Of a stretch of DNA of 64,000 nucleotides, positions 42,129 through 50,439 are shown piece after piece (the first letter of the stretch is position 1; each line of letters opens with the position of its first letter). Origin of the DNA: Oscillibacter sp. GTDB taxonomy: Bacteria > Bacillota > Clostridia > Oscillospirales > Oscillospiraceae. The stretch is from positions 29,443-93,442 of the forward strand of contig NZ_JAQUVF010000003.1 of NCBI RefSeq assembly GCF_028693505.1, read 5' to 3'. The notes under the pieces are model-generated. The model was not told where the DNA came from and searched no databases. It saw only the letters and a program-made list of their open reading frames with translations. A program made the translations under genes and the position numbers.

Positions 42129-42503
42129 TCATTCCTCCTCTGACAGGATGCGCAGCATGTTGATAAGTTCCTCTTTGGAAAGCGCGCAGCTTTTGGCCGC
42201 TTCCACCGCGGCGCTCAGGTGGGCTTCCAGATCTCGGAGCCGCTGTTCTCGGATCAGCTCCAGATTTTTTTCCGCCACAAAGCAGCCCTTGCCCGCCACG
42301 GTGTTCAAAAGCCCCTGGGCTTCCAGCTCGTCATAGGCCCGCTTGGTGGTGATGACGGAGATCCGCAGGTCCTTGGCAAGGGAGCGGATAGAGGGCAGTG
42401 CTTCCCCCGGCGTAAGCGTGCCGGAGAGAATCTGCGCTTTGATTTGGGATACGATCTGCTCGTAGATGGGCTGACTGGTCGTATTTCGGATAATGAGTTC
42501 CAT
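42129..42503 (-). CDS. GntR-family regulator, YtrA subfamily
   Basis: 124 residues: an N-terminal winged helix (MELIIRNTTSQPIYEQIVSQ, LPSIRSLAKDLRISVITTKR, LLNTVAGKGCFVAEKN) and a short two-helix C-terminal dimerisation part, as in YtrA. Such proteins repress linked ABC exporter operons until cell-envelope stress. CGGAGGACGCC precedes ATG 42503. First gene of the operon; a matching palindrome lies in its promoter. Confidence 0.9.
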   Translation of the reverse strand: MELIIRNTTSQPIYEQIVSQIKAQILSGTLTPGEALPSIRSLAKDLRISVITTKRAYDELEAQGLLNTVAGKGCFVAEKNLELIREQRLRDLEAHLSAAVEAAKSCALSKEELINMLRILSEEE

Positions 42504-42518
42504 GGCGTCCTCCGTTCG

Positions 42519-42560
42519 TACTGTACATGAACAGTATATACAGCATGCACGGAATGTCAA
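42519..42560 (-). promoter_or_regulatory. Promoter and palindromic operator of the gntR-ABC operon
   Basis: Minus strand: TTGACA (42555-42560), 16-bp spacer, TATACT (42533-42538). The palindrome TACTGT-N6-ACAGTA (42519-42536) overlaps the -10 and start, which suits repression by the YtrA-type protein. Confidence 0.8.
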
Positions 42561-42588
42561 GAGGATTTGAAAAATTTTTTTGTGGGCA

Positions 42589-42616
42589 TTGCACCTGTTA
42601 AAGTGCGAAATAATAT
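42589..42616 (+). promoter_or_regulatory. Putative promoter of the NifU-like gene
   Basis: TTGCAC (42589-42594), 16-bp spacer, TAATAT (42611-42616). Confidence 0.5.
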
Positions 42617-42659
42617 GATATACTTTCAATTCAGATAAAATTTTACGAAACCGGGGGCC

Positions 42660-42797
42660 ATGGAGGAGATCCAGAGCCGGTTTGTGGAGAATTTCGGCTG
42701 CGACGCCTGCTTATTGTTTGACGATACCCGGCATCGCATCCGGGAGGAAATTCAGGCCGCCGGAGCGGCAGAAACGGAGGAATCCCCACATGAATGA
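42660..42797 (+). CDS. Possible 45-codon ORF overlapping the NifU-like gene
   Basis: An ATG frame (MEEIQSRFVENFGCDACLLF...) with one CxxC, whose TGA overlaps the nifU-like ATG by 8 bases (42790-42797). The overlap and position suggest translational coupling. The ribosome site is weak (GGGGGCC). Unrecognised; could be a small cysteine protein linked to Fe-S work, or a non-coding leader. Confidence 0.4.
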   Translation: MEEIQSRFVENFGCDACLLFDDTRHRIREEIQAAGAAETEESPHE

Positions 42798-43083
42798 GGA
42801 GTTGAAACGGATCGAGGCGGTCCTTGATGAGAAGGTGCGGCCCACTCTGCACTCTCACGGCGGAGAGATCAAAGTGGATCGGCTGGAGGACGGCGTGCTG
42901 CACGTGAATCTGCTGGGGCAGTGCGCGGGTTGTCCCTCGGCGGACCTGACCACGGAATCTCTGGTGCAGGCGGAGCTGGTAAGCGCCCTGCCGGAGCTGG
43001 TGCGTCAGGTGGTCGTGGTGCAGGAGGTCAGCGACGAGCTGTGGGAGCAGGCGAAAAAGCTCCTGCGGGACCATCATCTGTAA
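42790..43083 (+). CDS. NifU C-terminal-domain protein (Fe-S scaffold)
   Basis: 97 residues of the NifU-like/Nfu domain: VLDEKVRPTLHSHGGEIKVD, then LGQCAGCPSADLTTES, where the CxxC pair holds a transferable [4Fe-4S] cluster. In Clostridia these stand-alone Nfu proteins help mature Fe-S enzymes, fitting the many Fe-S proteins coded here. CGGAGGAATCCCCAC precedes the ATG. It ends at a terminator. Confidence 0.9.
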   Translation: MNEELKRIEAVLDEKVRPTLHSHGGEIKVDRLEDGVLHVNLLGQCAGCPSADLTTESLVQAELVSALPELVRQVVVVQEVSDELWEQAKKLLRDHHL

Positions 43084-43085
43084 AA

Positions 43086-43118
43086 AAAGGAGCGCCTCCG
43101 TATAGGAGACGCTCCTTT
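43086..43118 (+). terminator. Terminator after the NifU-like gene
   Basis: AAAGGAGCG-CCTCC / GGAG-A-CGCTCCTTT around GTATA. Moderate stem with one bulge and a short T-run. Confidence 0.7.
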
Positions 43119-43179
43119 GCCATTCGGCAGGGGCGCTGAGATGTGGGTGCTGAGACAGGGGTTTCCGTGAAGGTACGGC

Positions 43180-43635
43180 TCAATCCGGCAAATAGAGAAA
43201 CTTCCTCTCCATTGCCAACTTTCGCAAAAGGTCTACCATGCGCCCCACGTCCTGCCCCCGCAGGACGTCCCGGGACACCGTGGCGGCGACCTTTCCGTCC
43301 CGCCGCAGGCACAACAGCGGCTGGTGGGCGTTCAGACCCGCGCCATGGCCGGAGGTCGGGTTGTGCATCCGAAGCTCCATCGTGAGGCCTTCATAGAAAT
43401 AGACCTTTGCGGAAAACCACGTGCGGATCTCCATGCGGTCCGGGTAGAGGAGCAGGCGGTACCGTCTCCGCCATTGCAGAAAGAAAAACGCCGACAGCGG
43501 AAAAATCACGGACAGTGCAGGTTCCCAAACGCCGCAGACACAGGCGATTATCAGCAAAATGAGGGAAAAGAAGGCGGTCAGCATCAGGACGATGGTGGGA
43601 AAGATGGTCTCTCCCCGGCACTCCAGCGCTTCCAA
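43180..43635 (-). CDS. Hypothetical membrane protein (PH-like YcxB type)
   Basis: 151 residues; a TTG start at 43635 is chosen because AAGGAAG is 7 bases upstream (an in-frame TTG lies at 43653). Two helices (TIVLMLTAFFSLILLIIACV and PALSVIFPLSAFFFLQWRRR) precede a soluble part with YRLLLYPDRMEIRTWF, which resembles a bacterial PH-like domain, but weakly. Function unknown. Separated from htpG by a strong terminator. Confidence 0.6.
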   Translation of the reverse strand: MEALECRGETIFPTIVLMLTAFFSLILLIIACVCGVWEPALSVIFPLSAFFFLQWRRRYRLLLYPDRMEIRTWFSAKVYFYEGLTMELRMHNPTSGHGAGLNAHQPLLCLRRDGKVAATVSRDVLRGQDVGRMVDLLRKLAMERKFLYLPD

Positions 43636-43651
43636 ACAGCCACTTCCTTTC

Positions 43652-43689
43652 AAAAACCGGCCCGGCAGAGACGCCGGGCCGGTTTTTTT
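43652..43689 (-). terminator. Terminator of htpG
   Basis: AAAAACCGGCCCGGC / GCCGGGCCGGTTTTT with loop AGAGAC; the minus-strand side carries a T-tract past the htpG stop. Confidence 0.88.
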
Positions 43690-45571
43690 ATTTCATCAGC
43701 TCACAAACAAGGTCTGCGTAGCCGGAGGGGTCGTCCAGGGGCAGCCCCGCGATCAGCAGTGCCTGATCGTAGAGGAGCGAAGCGTACTTCTTCGCCTTCT
43801 CCGGGTCCGCCGTGACGGCGTTTTCCAAAGCCTCGAACGCGGGATGATCCACATTCAGCTCCAGAATGCGCTCCGCCTTGATGGCGGAATCCGGCTGGAC
43901 GGCCTGAAAATACTTTTCCATCTCAAAGCTCAGGCCCTCTCCGGCGGTGAGGCACACGGGATGGGATTTAAGGCGCGCGGAGGCCTTGACTTCCTTCACG
44001 GCGTCGCCCAGCGCTTCCTTCACAAAGTCCAGCGCAGCCTTGTGGGCGTCGGCGGCCTCCTCGGCGCGTTTGGCAGCGCCCTCCTCGATCTCCTGATCCA
44101 GTACGGAGCGGAACTCCTTTTCCTTGTATGCGTGCAGCACCTGCGCGCAGAACTCGTCCGCCTCCTCCGTGAAATAGAGGATCTCCGTGCCGTTTTCCTT
44201 CAAAAGCTCCGTCTGGGGCAGCCTGTCAATTTTGTCCAGCGTTTCGCCGGCGGCAAAATAAATGAACTTCTGGTCCTCTTTCATCCGGGACACGTACTCG
44301 TCTAGCGTGACAGGCTTTTTCTCCGTGGAGGAGTAGAAGAGCAGCAGCTCGGAAAGCAGGTCCTTGTGGGCGCCGTATTCGCCCACCACGCCGTACTTCA
44401 GCTGGCGGCCGAAGTTCTTCCAGAAGGTCTCGTAGCCCGCCCGATCCTCCGTGAGGAGTTTTACAAGCTCGCTTTTGATCTTCTTTTCCAGATTCGCGGC
44501 AATCACCTTGAGCTGGCGGTCGTGCTGCAAAAGCTCCCGGGAGATGTTCAGCGAGAGGTCGGGGGAGTCCACCACGCCCCGGATGAAGCGGAAATGCTCC
44601 GGCAGCAGGTCCGCGCACTTTTCCATGATGAGCACGCCGTTGGAGTAAAGCTGCAAGCCCTTTTCATAGTCCTTGGTGTAATAGTCAAAGGGGGTGGCGC
44701 CGGGAATGAACAGCAGCGCCTTGTAGGTGACGGCGCCCTCGGCGGAGACGGCGATGACCCTCTGGGGGTCCGCGTAATCGTGGAACTTGTCCCGATAAAA
44801 TTTGTTGTATTCCTCCGGCTTGACGCTGGATTTGCGCCGCTGCCAGATGGGCACCATGGAGTTGAGGGTCTCCACCTCGGTGTAGGTCTCGTATTCGGGC
44901 TTGTCCTCCGGAGAATCCTCTTTCTTCTTCGTCTTGCTGACCTCCATGCGGATGGGGAAGCGGATATAGTCGGAATACTTGCGCACCAGCTCCTGCAGCC
45001 GCCAGGACTCCAGAAACTCGCCGTACTTTTCGTCGTCGGTGTCCGGCGCGATGTGCATGATGATGTCGGTGCCCACAGTTTCCTTCTCGCACTCCGTAAT
45101 GGTATAGCCGTCCGCGCCGTCGGACTGCCACATGAAGGCTTGGTCGCTGCCGTATTTCCGCGTGACCACGCTGATGTGGTCCGCCACCATGAAGGCGGAA
45201 TAGAAGCCCACGCCGAACTGGCCGATGACGTCGGTATCCTTGGCGTCGTCGCCCACTTCCTGCTTGAACTTATAGGACCCGGAGGAGGCGATCACGCCCA
45301 GATTGTTTTCCAGATCCTCCCGATTCATGCCGATGCCGTTGTCGCTGACGGTGAGCAGCCGGTTTTCCCGGTCCACCTTCAGCTCGATTTTGAAATCCTT
45401 GCGGCCAAGGCCCACGGAATCGTCCGTCAGCGCCTGATAGCAGAGCTTGTCGCAGGCGTCGCTGGCGTTGGAGACGATCTCCCGCAGGAAAATTTCCTTA
45501 TGGGTGTAGATGGAGTGAATCATCAGGTCCAGCAGCCGCTTGGATTCCGCTTTGAATTGTTTCTTTGCCAT
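43688..45571 (-). CDS. htpG: Molecular chaperone HtpG (Hsp90)
   Basis: 627 residues, full length. N-terminal ATPase: FLREIVSNASDACDKL, VSDNGIGMNREDL, IGQFGVGFYSAFMVAD; middle domain: GVVDSPDLSLNISRELLQHD; C-terminal dimerisation domain follows. It folds and remodels client proteins in the cytoplasm. AAAGGAGTGC lies upstream. No CIRCE (HrcA) element is seen before it; the region is AT-rich with a possible TTGACT -35. Confidence 0.96.
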   Translation of the reverse strand: MAKKQFKAESKRLLDLMIHSIYTHKEIFLREIVSNASDACDKLCYQALTDDSVGLGRKDFKIELKVDRENRLLTVSDNGIGMNREDLENNLGVIASSGSYKFKQEVGDDAKDTDVIGQFGVGFYSAFMVADHISVVTRKYGSDQAFMWQSDGADGYTITECEKETVGTDIIMHIAPDTDDEKYGEFLESWRLQELVRKYSDYIRFPIRMEVSKTKKKEDSPEDKPEYETYTEVETLNSMVPIWQRRKSSVKPEEYNKFYRDKFHDYADPQRVIAVSAEGAVTYKALLFIPGATPFDYYTKDYEKGLQLYSNGVLIMEKCADLLPEHFRFIRGVVDSPDLSLNISRELLQHDRQLKVIAANLEKKIKSELVKLLTEDRAGYETFWKNFGRQLKYGVVGEYGAHKDLLSELLLFYSSTEKKPVTLDEYVSRMKEDQKFIYFAAGETLDKIDRLPQTELLKENGTEILYFTEEADEFCAQVLHAYKEKEFRSVLDQEIEEGAAKRAEEAADAHKAALDFVKEALGDAVKEVKASARLKSHPVCLTAGEGLSFEMEKYFQAVQPDSAIKAERILELNVDHPAFEALENAVTADPEKAKKYASLLYDQALLIAGLPLDDPSGYADLVCELMK

Positions 45572-45755
45572 GGGTAAAGCACTCCTTTATATTTATATTT
45601 TATCTAAACAGTCAATATAGCACAGGCGGGACAAAAAAGAAATGACCATTTTGTAAATTCCCTCGCAAAGCGGTTGTGCGCGGAAGGGTTTGCGAGTAAA
45701 ATAGAAAAAAACAGGAAATCAGGGGATGTTCCCTTGAGCAAAGGAGTTTTTGCGC

Positions 45756-46187
45756 ATGGGCGTTTTCCAGAGAATGAAAAATGGGCTGATTCGATTCATG
45801 TACGGACGCAACGGCACGGACCAGCTGAATATGGCGCTGCTGTGGGGCTATCTGGGCCTTTGCATCGGACGGACGGTTTTTGCGCTGCTGCGCATGAAGG
45901 CCCCCGTGACCGTGGTGGACGCGCTGCTTCCAGTCGTGGCGGTCATCCTGCTGTTTCGCATGTTCTCCAAGAACCTTTATAAGCGGCGAGAGGAAAACCA
46001 AAAGTTCGTGAACTGGCAGTGGCGTGTCAAAAACCGCAGCGCCGGCGCGAAGGAGCGCCACGCGGACAAAAGCCACAAGTATTTCACCTGCAAAAGCTGC
46101 AAGACCATCTGCCGGGTCCCGGTGGGCAAGGGGAAAATCGAGATCACCTGCCCCAAATGCGGAACCAAGATACAGGGAAAAACGTAA
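45756..46187 (+). CDS. Membrane protein with C-terminal zinc ribbon
   Basis: 143 residues. Two membrane helices (LLWGYLGLCIGRTVFALL, VVDALLPVVAVILLFRMF) are followed by a basic linker and a zinc ribbon (FTCKSCKTICRVPVGKGKIE, ITCPKCGTKI). AAAGGAG precedes ATG 45756. Such small ribbon proteins are widespread in Clostridia; role unknown. It ends in a perfect 15-bp hairpin. Confidence 0.75.
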   Translation: MGVFQRMKNGLIRFMYGRNGTDQLNMALLWGYLGLCIGRTVFALLRMKAPVTVVDALLPVVAVILLFRMFSKNLYKRREENQKFVNWQWRVKNRSAGAKERHADKSHKYFTCKSCKTICRVPVGKGKIEITCPKCGTKIQGKT

Positions 46188-46218
46188 ACGATTGGGCCGC
46201 GAGAGCGGCGTCAAAAGA

Positions 46219-46256
46219 GGAGGGAGGAGCCGCGCGGCTCCTCCCTCCGTTTCCGT
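46219..46256 (+). terminator. Terminator-like hairpin
   Basis: Perfect loopless palindrome GGAGGGAGGAGCCGC / GCGGCTCCTCCCTCC followed by GTTTCCGTTT. The T-tract is weak, but the position between convergent genes fits termination. Confidence 0.7.
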
Positions 46257-46283
46257 TTCTCCGGAAAACCTGTCAAAAGCCGC

Positions 46284-47360
46284 TCAGCCCTTGCACACGG
46301 GCACGATCCAGCCCTTGGTGTCAGGGAGCTTGCCCCACTGCACGCCGGTCATGGTATCATAGAGCTTCTGCGTCACGGGGCCGATCTTGCCCCCGCCGAT
46401 AAAGACCTTGTCGCCCTTCCAGTCCAGCTCCTTGACGGGGGAGACCACGGCGGCGGTGCCGGTGCCAAACACCTCTTCCAGCGTGCCGTCATGACCGGCC
46501 TTCATCACGTCGGTGATGGCCAGTCTGTCCTCCACCACCTCGTAGCCCCAGTCCTTCAGCAGTTCGATGCAGCTGCGCCGGGTGACGCCGGGCAGCACGG
46601 TGCCGGTGCAGGGAGCGGTGTAGATCTTGCCGGCGATCTTGAACATGATGTTCATGCTGCCGACTTCCTCAACGTATTTCTTCTCTACGCCGTCCAGCCA
46701 CAAAACCTGGGCGAAGCCCTGCTCCGCGGCCAGCTCACCGGCCTTGATGGACGCGGCGTAGTTGCCGCCGCACTTGGTGAAGCCCGTGAGGCCCGGCGCG
46801 GCGCGGATATAGTCATCCTCCACGTAGATGTTCACGGGATTGATGCCCTCGGCGTAGTAAGCGCCGGAGGGAGAGCAGATGATGCAAAACACATACTCGC
46901 GGCTGGCGTGGACGCCCAGCCCCACGTCGGAGGCAAAGACGAAGGGACGAATGTACAGGGAGGAACCGTCGTTGTGGGGGACCCAGTCCTTCTCCACCTC
47001 CACCAGCGCCTTGACGGCCTGCACATAGTCCTCCACGGGAATGGCGGGGACGCACAGGCGGTCCGCGGAATCCTGCATCCGCAGGGCGTTGCACTCGGGA
47101 CGGAAGAGCTGAATGCCGCCCTGCGCCGTGCGGTAAGCCTTCATGCCCTCAAAAATCTCCTGCGCATAGTGCAGCACCACGCAGGCGGGGTCCATCTGGA
47201 AGGGCTGATAAGGAACGATGCGGGCTGAATGCCAGCCCTGCCCATCCGTGTAGTCCATGAGAAACATGTGGTCCGTAAAAATTTTGCCGAAGCCCAGCTG
47301 ACTCTCGTCGGCGGGCTTTGCCTTCGGGGCAGTGGTTTTGGTGATTTTGATATCCAGCAT
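46284..47360 (-). CDS. ilvE: Branched-chain amino acid aminotransferase
   Basis: 358 residues, fold-type IV PLP enzyme (BCAT). The Schiff-base lysine is in GGNYAASIKAGELA; other motifs are HYAQEIFEGMKAYR, SSLYIRPFVFASD, EEVGSMNIMFK and GTGTAAVVSPV. It interconverts Val, Leu and Ile with their 2-oxo acids. GGGAGCG precedes ATG 47360. Directly downstream of a T-box leader, so it is induced when the cognate tRNA is uncharged; the linked vor operon would use the keto acids. Confidence 0.95.
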   Translation of the reverse strand: MLDIKITKTTAPKAKPADESQLGFGKIFTDHMFLMDYTDGQGWHSARIVPYQPFQMDPACVVLHYAQEIFEGMKAYRTAQGGIQLFRPECNALRMQDSADRLCVPAIPVEDYVQAVKALVEVEKDWVPHNDGSSLYIRPFVFASDVGLGVHASREYVFCIICSPSGAYYAEGINPVNIYVEDDYIRAAPGLTGFTKCGGNYAASIKAGELAAEQGFAQVLWLDGVEKKYVEEVGSMNIMFKIAGKIYTAPCTGTVLPGVTRRSCIELLKDWGYEVVEDRLAITDVMKAGHDGTLEEVFGTGTAAVVSPVKELDWKGDKVFIGGGKIGPVTQKLYDTMTGVQWGKLPDTKGWIVPVCKG

Positions 47361-47404
47361 TTCAATACGCTCCCTTATTCCTTTGAATTGAAGTTTCTAA
47401 AAGC

Positions 47405-47690
47405 CGTATAAAAAAGACTCTCACCGCACCTGCGCTTTGCAGGAGAGGCGAAAGTCAAACTTCCGTGGTACCACTCTCGTTGCCGCCTGAGGGCGGCCGC
47501 TTATTGACCCCGATATCGGTGGGTGGCCGGTGAAACGTACTGCGGGAAGCACTCCCGTTTCCGCCCACTGCTCCCGGGTGACGCCGCCGAAAGCGTTCCC
47601 ACTGCCTCGCACCGGTGCGGCAGCTCTCTGAAGGGCCGTTTTTTCGTGACCTGTCCCGTTCATCACGTTGGAATGATGAGAATTTATTAC
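47405..47690 (-). promoter_or_regulatory. T-box leader of ilvE, probable Val specifier (GTC)
   Basis: Minus strand: T-box core GAGTGGTACCACGG (47463-47476), then a terminator hairpin and TTTTTT (47410-47456). In Stem I the codon in the position corresponding to the Trp T-box of this window (before AC) reads GTC at 47580-47582, i.e. Val. Uncharged tRNA-Val would allow read-through into ilvE. The T-box identity is firm; the specifier was placed by eye. Confidence 0.88.
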
Positions 47691-47691
47691 C

Positions 47692-47720
47692 TTTATACGC
47701 TGATTATGCGGCAAAGTCAA
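47692..47720 (-). promoter_or_regulatory. Promoter of the ilvE T-box transcript
   Basis: Minus strand: TTGACT (47715-47720), 17-bp spacer, TATAAA (47692-47697). Confidence 0.8.
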
Positions 47721-47759
47721 TTGTGAAAATGCACAGAATGGATAAAAAATGGAAAAGAG

Positions 47760-47793
47760 ACGGCGGACCGGGGGAGAGATTCCGGTCCGCCGT
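47760..47793 (-). terminator. Terminator of the vor operon
   Basis: ACGGCGGACCGG / CCGGTCCGCCGT with a 10-base loop, followed on the minus strand by CTCTTTTCC. Confidence 0.75.
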
Positions 47794-47815
47794 GCAGGTT
47801 GGTAAGAGAAAAGGT

Positions 47816-48352
47816 TTACTCGACGCAGGCCATGCCCCGCCGGAACGCTTCGATATTCAGGGGGACCAGCTTGGCCTTGGCGCCGGTGAACATCTCGCGG
47901 ATCATGACCTCAATGGTCTCCGGCTTCAAAATCTCGGTGGCCGCCACGTAAGCGCCCAGCATCACCATGTTGCCCACCTTGGGGTTGCCCACCTCCTCGG
48001 CAATTTTGCTGCAGGGGATGTAGTAGGCAGTGAGGTCCGGGCGGGAGACCCGGTCCGTGACCACGTCGCTGTTGACGAACACGATGCCGCCGGACTGCAC
48101 GCCCGCCTCGAATTTTTCAAGAGACGGGGCGTTCATGGCGATGAGCTCGGTGGGGTGGGCGAACACGGGGGAGCCCACCGGCTTGTCGGAGAGCACCACG
48201 GAGCAGTTGGCGGTGCCGCCCCGCATTTCGGGGCCGTAGGAGGGCGCCCAGGTGACATTCAGCCCCTCGGCCATGCCGGCCTCCGCCAGATTTTTGCCGA
48301 TGGCCAGACCGCCTTGTCCGCCGAAACCGGAAATGATGATTTCTTTCTTCAT
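47816..48352 (-). CDS. 2-oxoacid:ferredoxin oxidoreductase, gamma subunit
   Basis: 178 residues of the POR/KOR gamma domain: EIIISGFGGQGGLAIGKNLA, PSYGPEMRGGTANCSVV, GNMVMLGAYVAATE. With the alpha, beta and ferredoxin-like genes upstream it forms a four-subunit enzyme oxidising 2-oxo acids to acyl-CoA, reducing ferredoxin. The start lies 1 base after the beta-subunit stop. Confidence 0.9.
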   Translation of the reverse strand: MKKEIIISGFGGQGGLAIGKNLAEAGMAEGLNVTWAPSYGPEMRGGTANCSVVLSDKPVGSPVFAHPTELIAMNAPSLEKFEAGVQSGGIVFVNSDVVTDRVSRPDLTAYYIPCSKIAEEVGNPKVGNMVMLGAYVAATEILKPETIEVMIREMFTGAKAKLVPLNIEAFRRGMACVE

Positions 48353-48353
48353 C

Positions 48354-49103
48354 TTATTTCACCTCCGCGCCGGTATCCTTGATGACGCCCAAGGGATAGT
48401 AAGGGATCATATTCTCCTTCAGCCAGTCAACGGCCTTGAGCGGCGTCATGCCCCAGTTGGTGGGGCAGGTGGACAGGATCTCCACAAAGGTGAAGCCCTC
48501 CCGGTTCATCTGCTTTTCAAAGGCCTTTTTGATGGCGCGCTTGGCCTTATTGATGTTGGCAATGTCGGTGACGCACACCCGCTCGGCGTAGACGCAACCG
48601 TCCAGCGTGGAGAGCATCTCCGCCACCCGGATGGGCATACCGGCCTGCTCCACGGTGCGGCCGCTCTGGCAGGTGGTGGCCCGTTGCCCGATGAGGGTGG
48701 TGGGGGCCATCTGGCCGCCGGTCATACCGTAAATCGCGTTGTTGATAAAAATGGTGGTGAATTTCTCGCCCCGCATGGCGGCGTGGACGATCTCCGCCGC
48801 GCCGATGGAGGCAAGGTCTCCGTCGCCCTGATAGGTGAACACGGCCTGGGTGGGATGGGTGCGCTTGATGCCGGTGGCGACGGCGGGGGCCCGGCCGTGG
48901 GCGGCCTCCTGCATATCGCAGTTAAAATAGTTGTACGCAAAGACGGAGCAGCCCACGGGGCACACGCCGATGGCGCCGTCCAAAAGACCCAGCTCCACCA
49001 GAGACTCCGCTACCAGCTTGTGGATGATGCCGTGGTTGCAGCCGGGGCAGTAATGCATCTCCTTGTCGGTTAGCCCCGCGGACTTTTGATAGACGATCGC
49101 CAT
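48354..49103 (-). CDS. 2-oxoacid:ferredoxin oxidoreductase, beta (TPP) subunit
   Basis: 249 residues with the thiamine pyrophosphate-binding domain: HYCPGCNHGIIHKLVAESL, AAHGRAPAVATGIKR, TYQGDGDLASIGAAEIVHAA (GDGD motif) and NNAIYGMTGGQMAPTT. Cysteines CPGC and the later VCPVGCSV are candidates for a cluster. It overlaps nothing but lies 1 base from both neighbours, a tight operon. Confidence 0.92.
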   Translation of the reverse strand: MAIVYQKSAGLTDKEMHYCPGCNHGIIHKLVAESLVELGLLDGAIGVCPVGCSVFAYNYFNCDMQEAAHGRAPAVATGIKRTHPTQAVFTYQGDGDLASIGAAEIVHAAMRGEKFTTIFINNAIYGMTGGQMAPTTLIGQRATTCQSGRTVEQAGMPIRVAEMLSTLDGCVYAERVCVTDIANINKAKRAIKKAFEKQMNREGFTFVEILSTCPTNWGMTPLKAVDWLKENMIPYYPLGVIKDTGAEVK

Positions 49104-49104
49104 A

Positions 49105-50175
49105 TCACTTGACCTCCTTCAGGGCCTTCTTGGCCGATTGGACCATCTCTTCCACCGTGGGCATCACGCCGCCGGCGTGACCCAGATAGGAGATGGGCTT
49201 TTGCCCCTCCACAGAAAGGCGCACATCGTCCAGCATCTGACCGGAGGAGCTCATTTCCACGTCCAAAAACGCCTTCACGTGGGGATTGCCCGCCAAGTCG
49301 TGCAGCGCTTTTTCGGGGAAGGGCCACAGGGTGATGGGGCGGAACAGGCCAACCTTCAGCCCGGCGGACCGAAGCGTTTCCAAGGCAGTGAGCGCAATGC
49401 GGGCGGGGGTGCCGTAAGCGGTGATGATGATCTCGGCCCCGTCGCAGTCCACTTCTTCCCAGCGGGTCTCGTTTTTGGCGATCTCCGCGTACTTTTCATC
49501 CAAATGGACGTTATGTTGGTCGCAGTCCTCGGGCGCCATGTAAAGGGAGTTGATGACGTTGGTGTGGTCGCGGCCGTATTTGCCGGAGGTGGCCCAGTCC
49601 TTGGGCGGCAGCTTCCGCTTGGGGACGGGATGCCACTCGATGGGTTCCATCATCTGGCCGATCAGTCCGTCGCACACCACCATGACGGGGTTGCGGTACT
49701 GGTCGGCAATGTCGAAGGCCTCCTGCACGAAGTCCACAGTCTCCTGCACGTTGGAGGGCGCCAGCACCAGCGTCCGGTAATCGCCGTTGCCGCCGCCGCG
49801 GGTGGCCTGAAAGTAATCGCCCTGACTTGGCTGGATGGTGCCAAGGCCCGGGCCGCCGCGCATACAGTTGATGATGACGGCGGGAACCTCCGCGCCGGCA
49901 AGATATGTAATGCCCTCCTGCTTGAGACTGACGCCGGGAGAGGAGGAGGAGGTCATGGCCCGCTTGCCGGAGCCTGCCGCGCCGTATACCATGTTGATGG
50001 CGGCCACCTCGGACTCGGACTGGACGAACACGCCCCCGGCCTTGGGCAGGTGGGCGGACATATACTCGGGGACCTCGCTTTGCGGGGTGATGGGATAACC
50101 GAAGAAACAATCGCAGCCGGCCCGAATGGCGGCCTCGGCAATGGCTTCATTGCCCTTCCAAAGTTCCTTTTCCAC
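49105..50175 (-). CDS. vorB: 2-oxoacid:ferredoxin oxidoreductase, alpha subunit (VorB-type)
   Basis: 356 residues: GNEAIAEAAIRAGCDCFFGY, PITPQSEVPEYMSAHLPKAG, VQSESEVAAINMVYGAAGSG, TSSSSPGVSLKQEGITYLAG, and GRDHTNVINSL. The match is to the 3-methyl-2-oxobutanoate (branched-chain) dehydrogenase VorB class, in line with the ilvE gene beside the operon; a 2-oxoglutarate-type enzyme cannot be excluded by sequence reading. Start ATG 50175 follows GGAGGTCGTC. Confidence 0.9.
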   Translation of the reverse strand: MEKELWKGNEAIAEAAIRAGCDCFFGYPITPQSEVPEYMSAHLPKAGGVFVQSESEVAAINMVYGAAGSGKRAMTSSSSPGVSLKQEGITYLAGAEVPAVIINCMRGGPGLGTIQPSQGDYFQATRGGGNGDYRTLVLAPSNVQETVDFVQEAFDIADQYRNPVMVVCDGLIGQMMEPIEWHPVPKRKLPPKDWATSGKYGRDHTNVINSLYMAPEDCDQHNVHLDEKYAEIAKNETRWEEVDCDGAEIIITAYGTPARIALTALETLRSAGLKVGLFRPITLWPFPEKALHDLAGNPHVKAFLDVEMSSSGQMLDDVRLSVEGQKPISYLGHAGGVMPTVEEMVQSAKKALKEVK

Positions 50176-50194
50176 GAATGACGACCTCCTTTTT

Positions 50195-50407
50195 CTAAAA
50201 TTTCTCCACTGTGATGATGGAGTCGGGGCAGATTTTCGCGCAGCTGGCGCAGGCGATGCACTGACTGATGTCGGTCACCGCGGCGGGATGATAGCCCTTG
50301 CGGTTGATGACGGACTTGTCGATTGCGAGGATGTGCTTGGGACACACGGTGGTGCACAGCTCACAGCCTTTGCAGCGGTCAGAATCAAACGTTACTTTTG
50401 CACTCAT
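50195..50407 (-). CDS. 2[4Fe-4S] ferredoxin-like subunit (delta)
   Basis: 70 residues with two CxxCxxCxxxC motifs (RCKGCELCTTVCP and QCIACASCAKICP), the electron-transfer subunit of the oxidoreductase. A longer open frame upstream is unsupported; GGAGGACC precedes the ATG at 50407. It passes electrons from the TPP centre to soluble ferredoxin. Confidence 0.92.
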   Translation of the reverse strand: MSAKVTFDSDRCKGCELCTTVCPKHILAIDKSVINRKGYHPAAVTDISQCIACASCAKICPDSIITVEKF

Positions 50408-50439
50408 GTTGAGATGGTCCTCCTTCCCCTTCTTCGTGG

